5,526 bases of DNA from an uncultured Bacilli bacterium (GTDB lineage: Bacteria > Bacillota_I > Bacilli_A > RF39 > UBA660), in NCBI GenBank assembly GCA_947628125.1, contig CANQYR010000063.1, positions 1-5,526 on the forward strand, read 5' to 3'. How positions within the stretch are numbered: position 1 is the first letter of the stretch; each line of letters begins with the position of its first letter. The translations under genes and the position numbers were made by a program. Under the pieces are notes generated by a model, which had not been told where the DNA came from, did not search any database, and worked only from the letters and a program-made list of their open reading frames with translations. Positions 4,869 through 5,526 of this stretch are shown here, one piece after another.

Positions 4869-5061
4869 AGAACTAAGAAAATTATCTGATAAAGAATTAA
4901 AGAAAAAAATTAAAGAATCTAAAGAAGAATTATTCACTAAAAGAATGCAACTTGCTAATGGTACTTTAGAAAAACCAAAACAAATTATGACTTTAAGAAG
5001 AGAAGTTGCAAGAATGAATACAATTCTTAAAGAAAGAGAACTAAATGGAGGTGTTAAATAA
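4858..5061 (+). CDS. rpmC: 50S ribosomal protein L29 (TTG start)
   Basis: L29 is a small two-helix protein at the tunnel exit beside L23. From TTG 4858 it has 67 residues, the standard size, and begins MEIKELRKLSDKELKKK, which aligns with the usual MKxxEIRxL start. KEELFTKRMQLANGTLE (18-34) is the family signature, followed by a basic second helix ending ILKERE. Starting at ATG 4846 would add MVIL, and TTG 4834 would add eight residues, both unlike the family. The overlap with rplP is 11 bases. The TAA stop shares a base with the rpsQ ATG. Identification is firm; the exact start is likely but not proven. Confidence 0.93.
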   Translation: MEIKELRKLSDKELKKKIKESKEELFTKRMQLANGTLEKPKQIMTLRREVARMNTILKERELNGGVK

Positions 5062-5318
5062 TGACTGATAATAAACCTGTCTTAGTGGGTAAAGTAGTAA
5101 GTGCTAATAATAATAAAACTATTACAGTTTTAGTTGAAACAGCCAAAAAACACCCTCTATATAATAAGCGAGTTAAATATTCTAAAAAATATGCAGCTCA
5201 TGACGAAAATAACAAAGCAAAAGTAGGAGATACAGTAAAAATTAGAATGACTAGACCATTATCTAAGACTAAAAGATATGAATTAGTAGAAGTTTTAATT
5301 GATGCTGTTATCCTTTAG
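5061..5318 (+). CDS. rpsQ: 30S ribosomal protein S17
   Basis: S17 is an OB-fold primary binder of 16S rRNA that organises the lower 30S body early in assembly. The 85-residue product has the expected length. It shows VLVGKVVSANNNKTITVLVE (7-26), HPLYNKRVKYSKKYAAHDE (31-49), AKVGDTVKI (53-61) and RPLSKTKRYELVEVL (65-79). Residue 63 is Met, where the family usually has Glu or Glu-Cys before RPLS; this is a minor deviation. GGAGGTG (5047-5053) lies seven bases before the ATG, which overlaps the rpmC stop as TAATG. The TAG stop is inside the rplN ribosome binding site. Confidence 0.97.
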   Translation: MTDNKPVLVGKVVSANNNKTITVLVETAKKHPLYNKRVKYSKKYAAHDENNKAKVGDTVKIRMTRPLSKTKRYELVEVLIDAVIL

Positions 5319-5329
5319 GAGGTTTACTT

Positions 5330-5526
5330 ATGGTAATGCAAGAATCAAGACTTAATGTTGCGGATAACAGTGGGGCTAGAGAATTACTTGTAATTAGAGT
5401 TATGGGTGGTTCTAAAGTTAAATATGGTAACATTGGTGATGTTGTCGTAGGTACTGTTAAAAAAGCTATTCCTAATAGTCCTGTTAAAAAAGGTAAAGTA
5501 GTTAAAGCGGTTATTGTGCGGACTGT
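5330..5526 (+). CDS. rplN: 50S ribosomal protein L14 (N-terminal part, cut by window edge)
   Basis: L14 is a 50S interface protein that contacts L19 and, in many bacteria, the silencing factor RsfS. The 65 complete codons cover roughly half of the usual 122 residues. They read MVMQESRL, then NVADNSGAREL (9-19), NIGDVVVGTVKKA (34-46) and KKGKVVKAVIVRT (53-65), all family signatures. The start at 5330 gives the typical MxxQESRL beginning and has AGGAGG (5317-5322) seven bases upstream. It follows rpsQ by 11 bases. In E. coli the spc operon promoter lies between these two genes; no room for one exists here, so S10 and spc genes are probably co-transcribed, as in Bacillus subtilis. Confidence 0.97.
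   Translation, partial: MVMQESRLNVADNSGARELLVIRVMGGSKVKYGNIGDVVVGTVKKAIPNSPVKKGKVVKAVIVRT

Noticed and set aside
5319..5329. Separate spc-operon promoter between rpsQ and rplN
   Set aside because: The gap is only 11 bases and is filled by the rplN ribosome binding site. No -35/-10 pair with proper spacing stands out in the end of rpsQ.
1..5526. Mobile element, CRISPR array, tRNA or rRNA gene, or a new defence-type system
   Set aside because: From 268 on, the window is filled by collinear ribosomal-protein genes with intact frames. No direct-repeat array, transposase, tRNA-like fold or foreign-looking segment is visible.

Overview
The window holds the S10 ribosomal-protein gene cluster and the first gene of the spc cluster, all on the + strand: rpsJ-rplC-rplD-rplW-rplB-rpsS-rplV-rpsC-rplP-rpmC-rpsQ-rplN. 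rplN runs off the right edge. The gene order and protein sequences are bacterial. The low GC content (about one third), strong AGGAGG-type ribosome binding sites, and Bacillus-like L2, S10 and S17 point to a low-GC Firmicute-related lineage: Bacilli in the broad sense, or a Mycoplasmatota/Acholeplasma-like group. All eight tryptophans are TGG and no reading frame contains an internal TGA. This fits the standard bacterial code better than the Mycoplasma code, although TGA is also never used as a stop here. Genus cannot be named from this window.

Bases 1-51 look like the last codons of an upstream gene with a lysine-rich tail. It is followed by a hairpin that could act as a terminator, perhaps in both directions (21-84). 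Bases 85-267 contain no gene. They hold a likely sigma-A type promoter (about 106-134), whose -10 region sits in a perfect 9-bp inverted repeat nested with a second 7-bp one. A leader of about 125 nt follows, with mutually exclusive pairings, before the rpsJ ribosome binding site. From 268 to the end the genes are packed with gaps of 8-21 nt or overlaps of 1-23 nt. No internal promoter or terminator is apparent, including at the rpsQ-rplN junction. The whole run is therefore probably one long transcript continuing into the spc genes.

The products assemble into both ribosomal subunits: S10, S19, S3 and S17 in the 30S, and L3, L4, L23, L2, L22, L16, L29 and L14 in the 50S. There is no accessory system or mobile element. 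The interest lies in details. L4 and L22, the two proteins that form the constriction of the peptide exit tunnel, both depart from consensus exactly at their tunnel-lining loops. L3 carries an acidic, glutamate-rich tail of about 48 residues. Several usual tryptophans (L2, S19, L16) are replaced. The three genes with the longer start overlaps (rplW, rplP, rpmC) share an extended anti-Shine-Dalgarno match containing GTGATTC, and three genes stop with a TAG buried in TAGGAGG.
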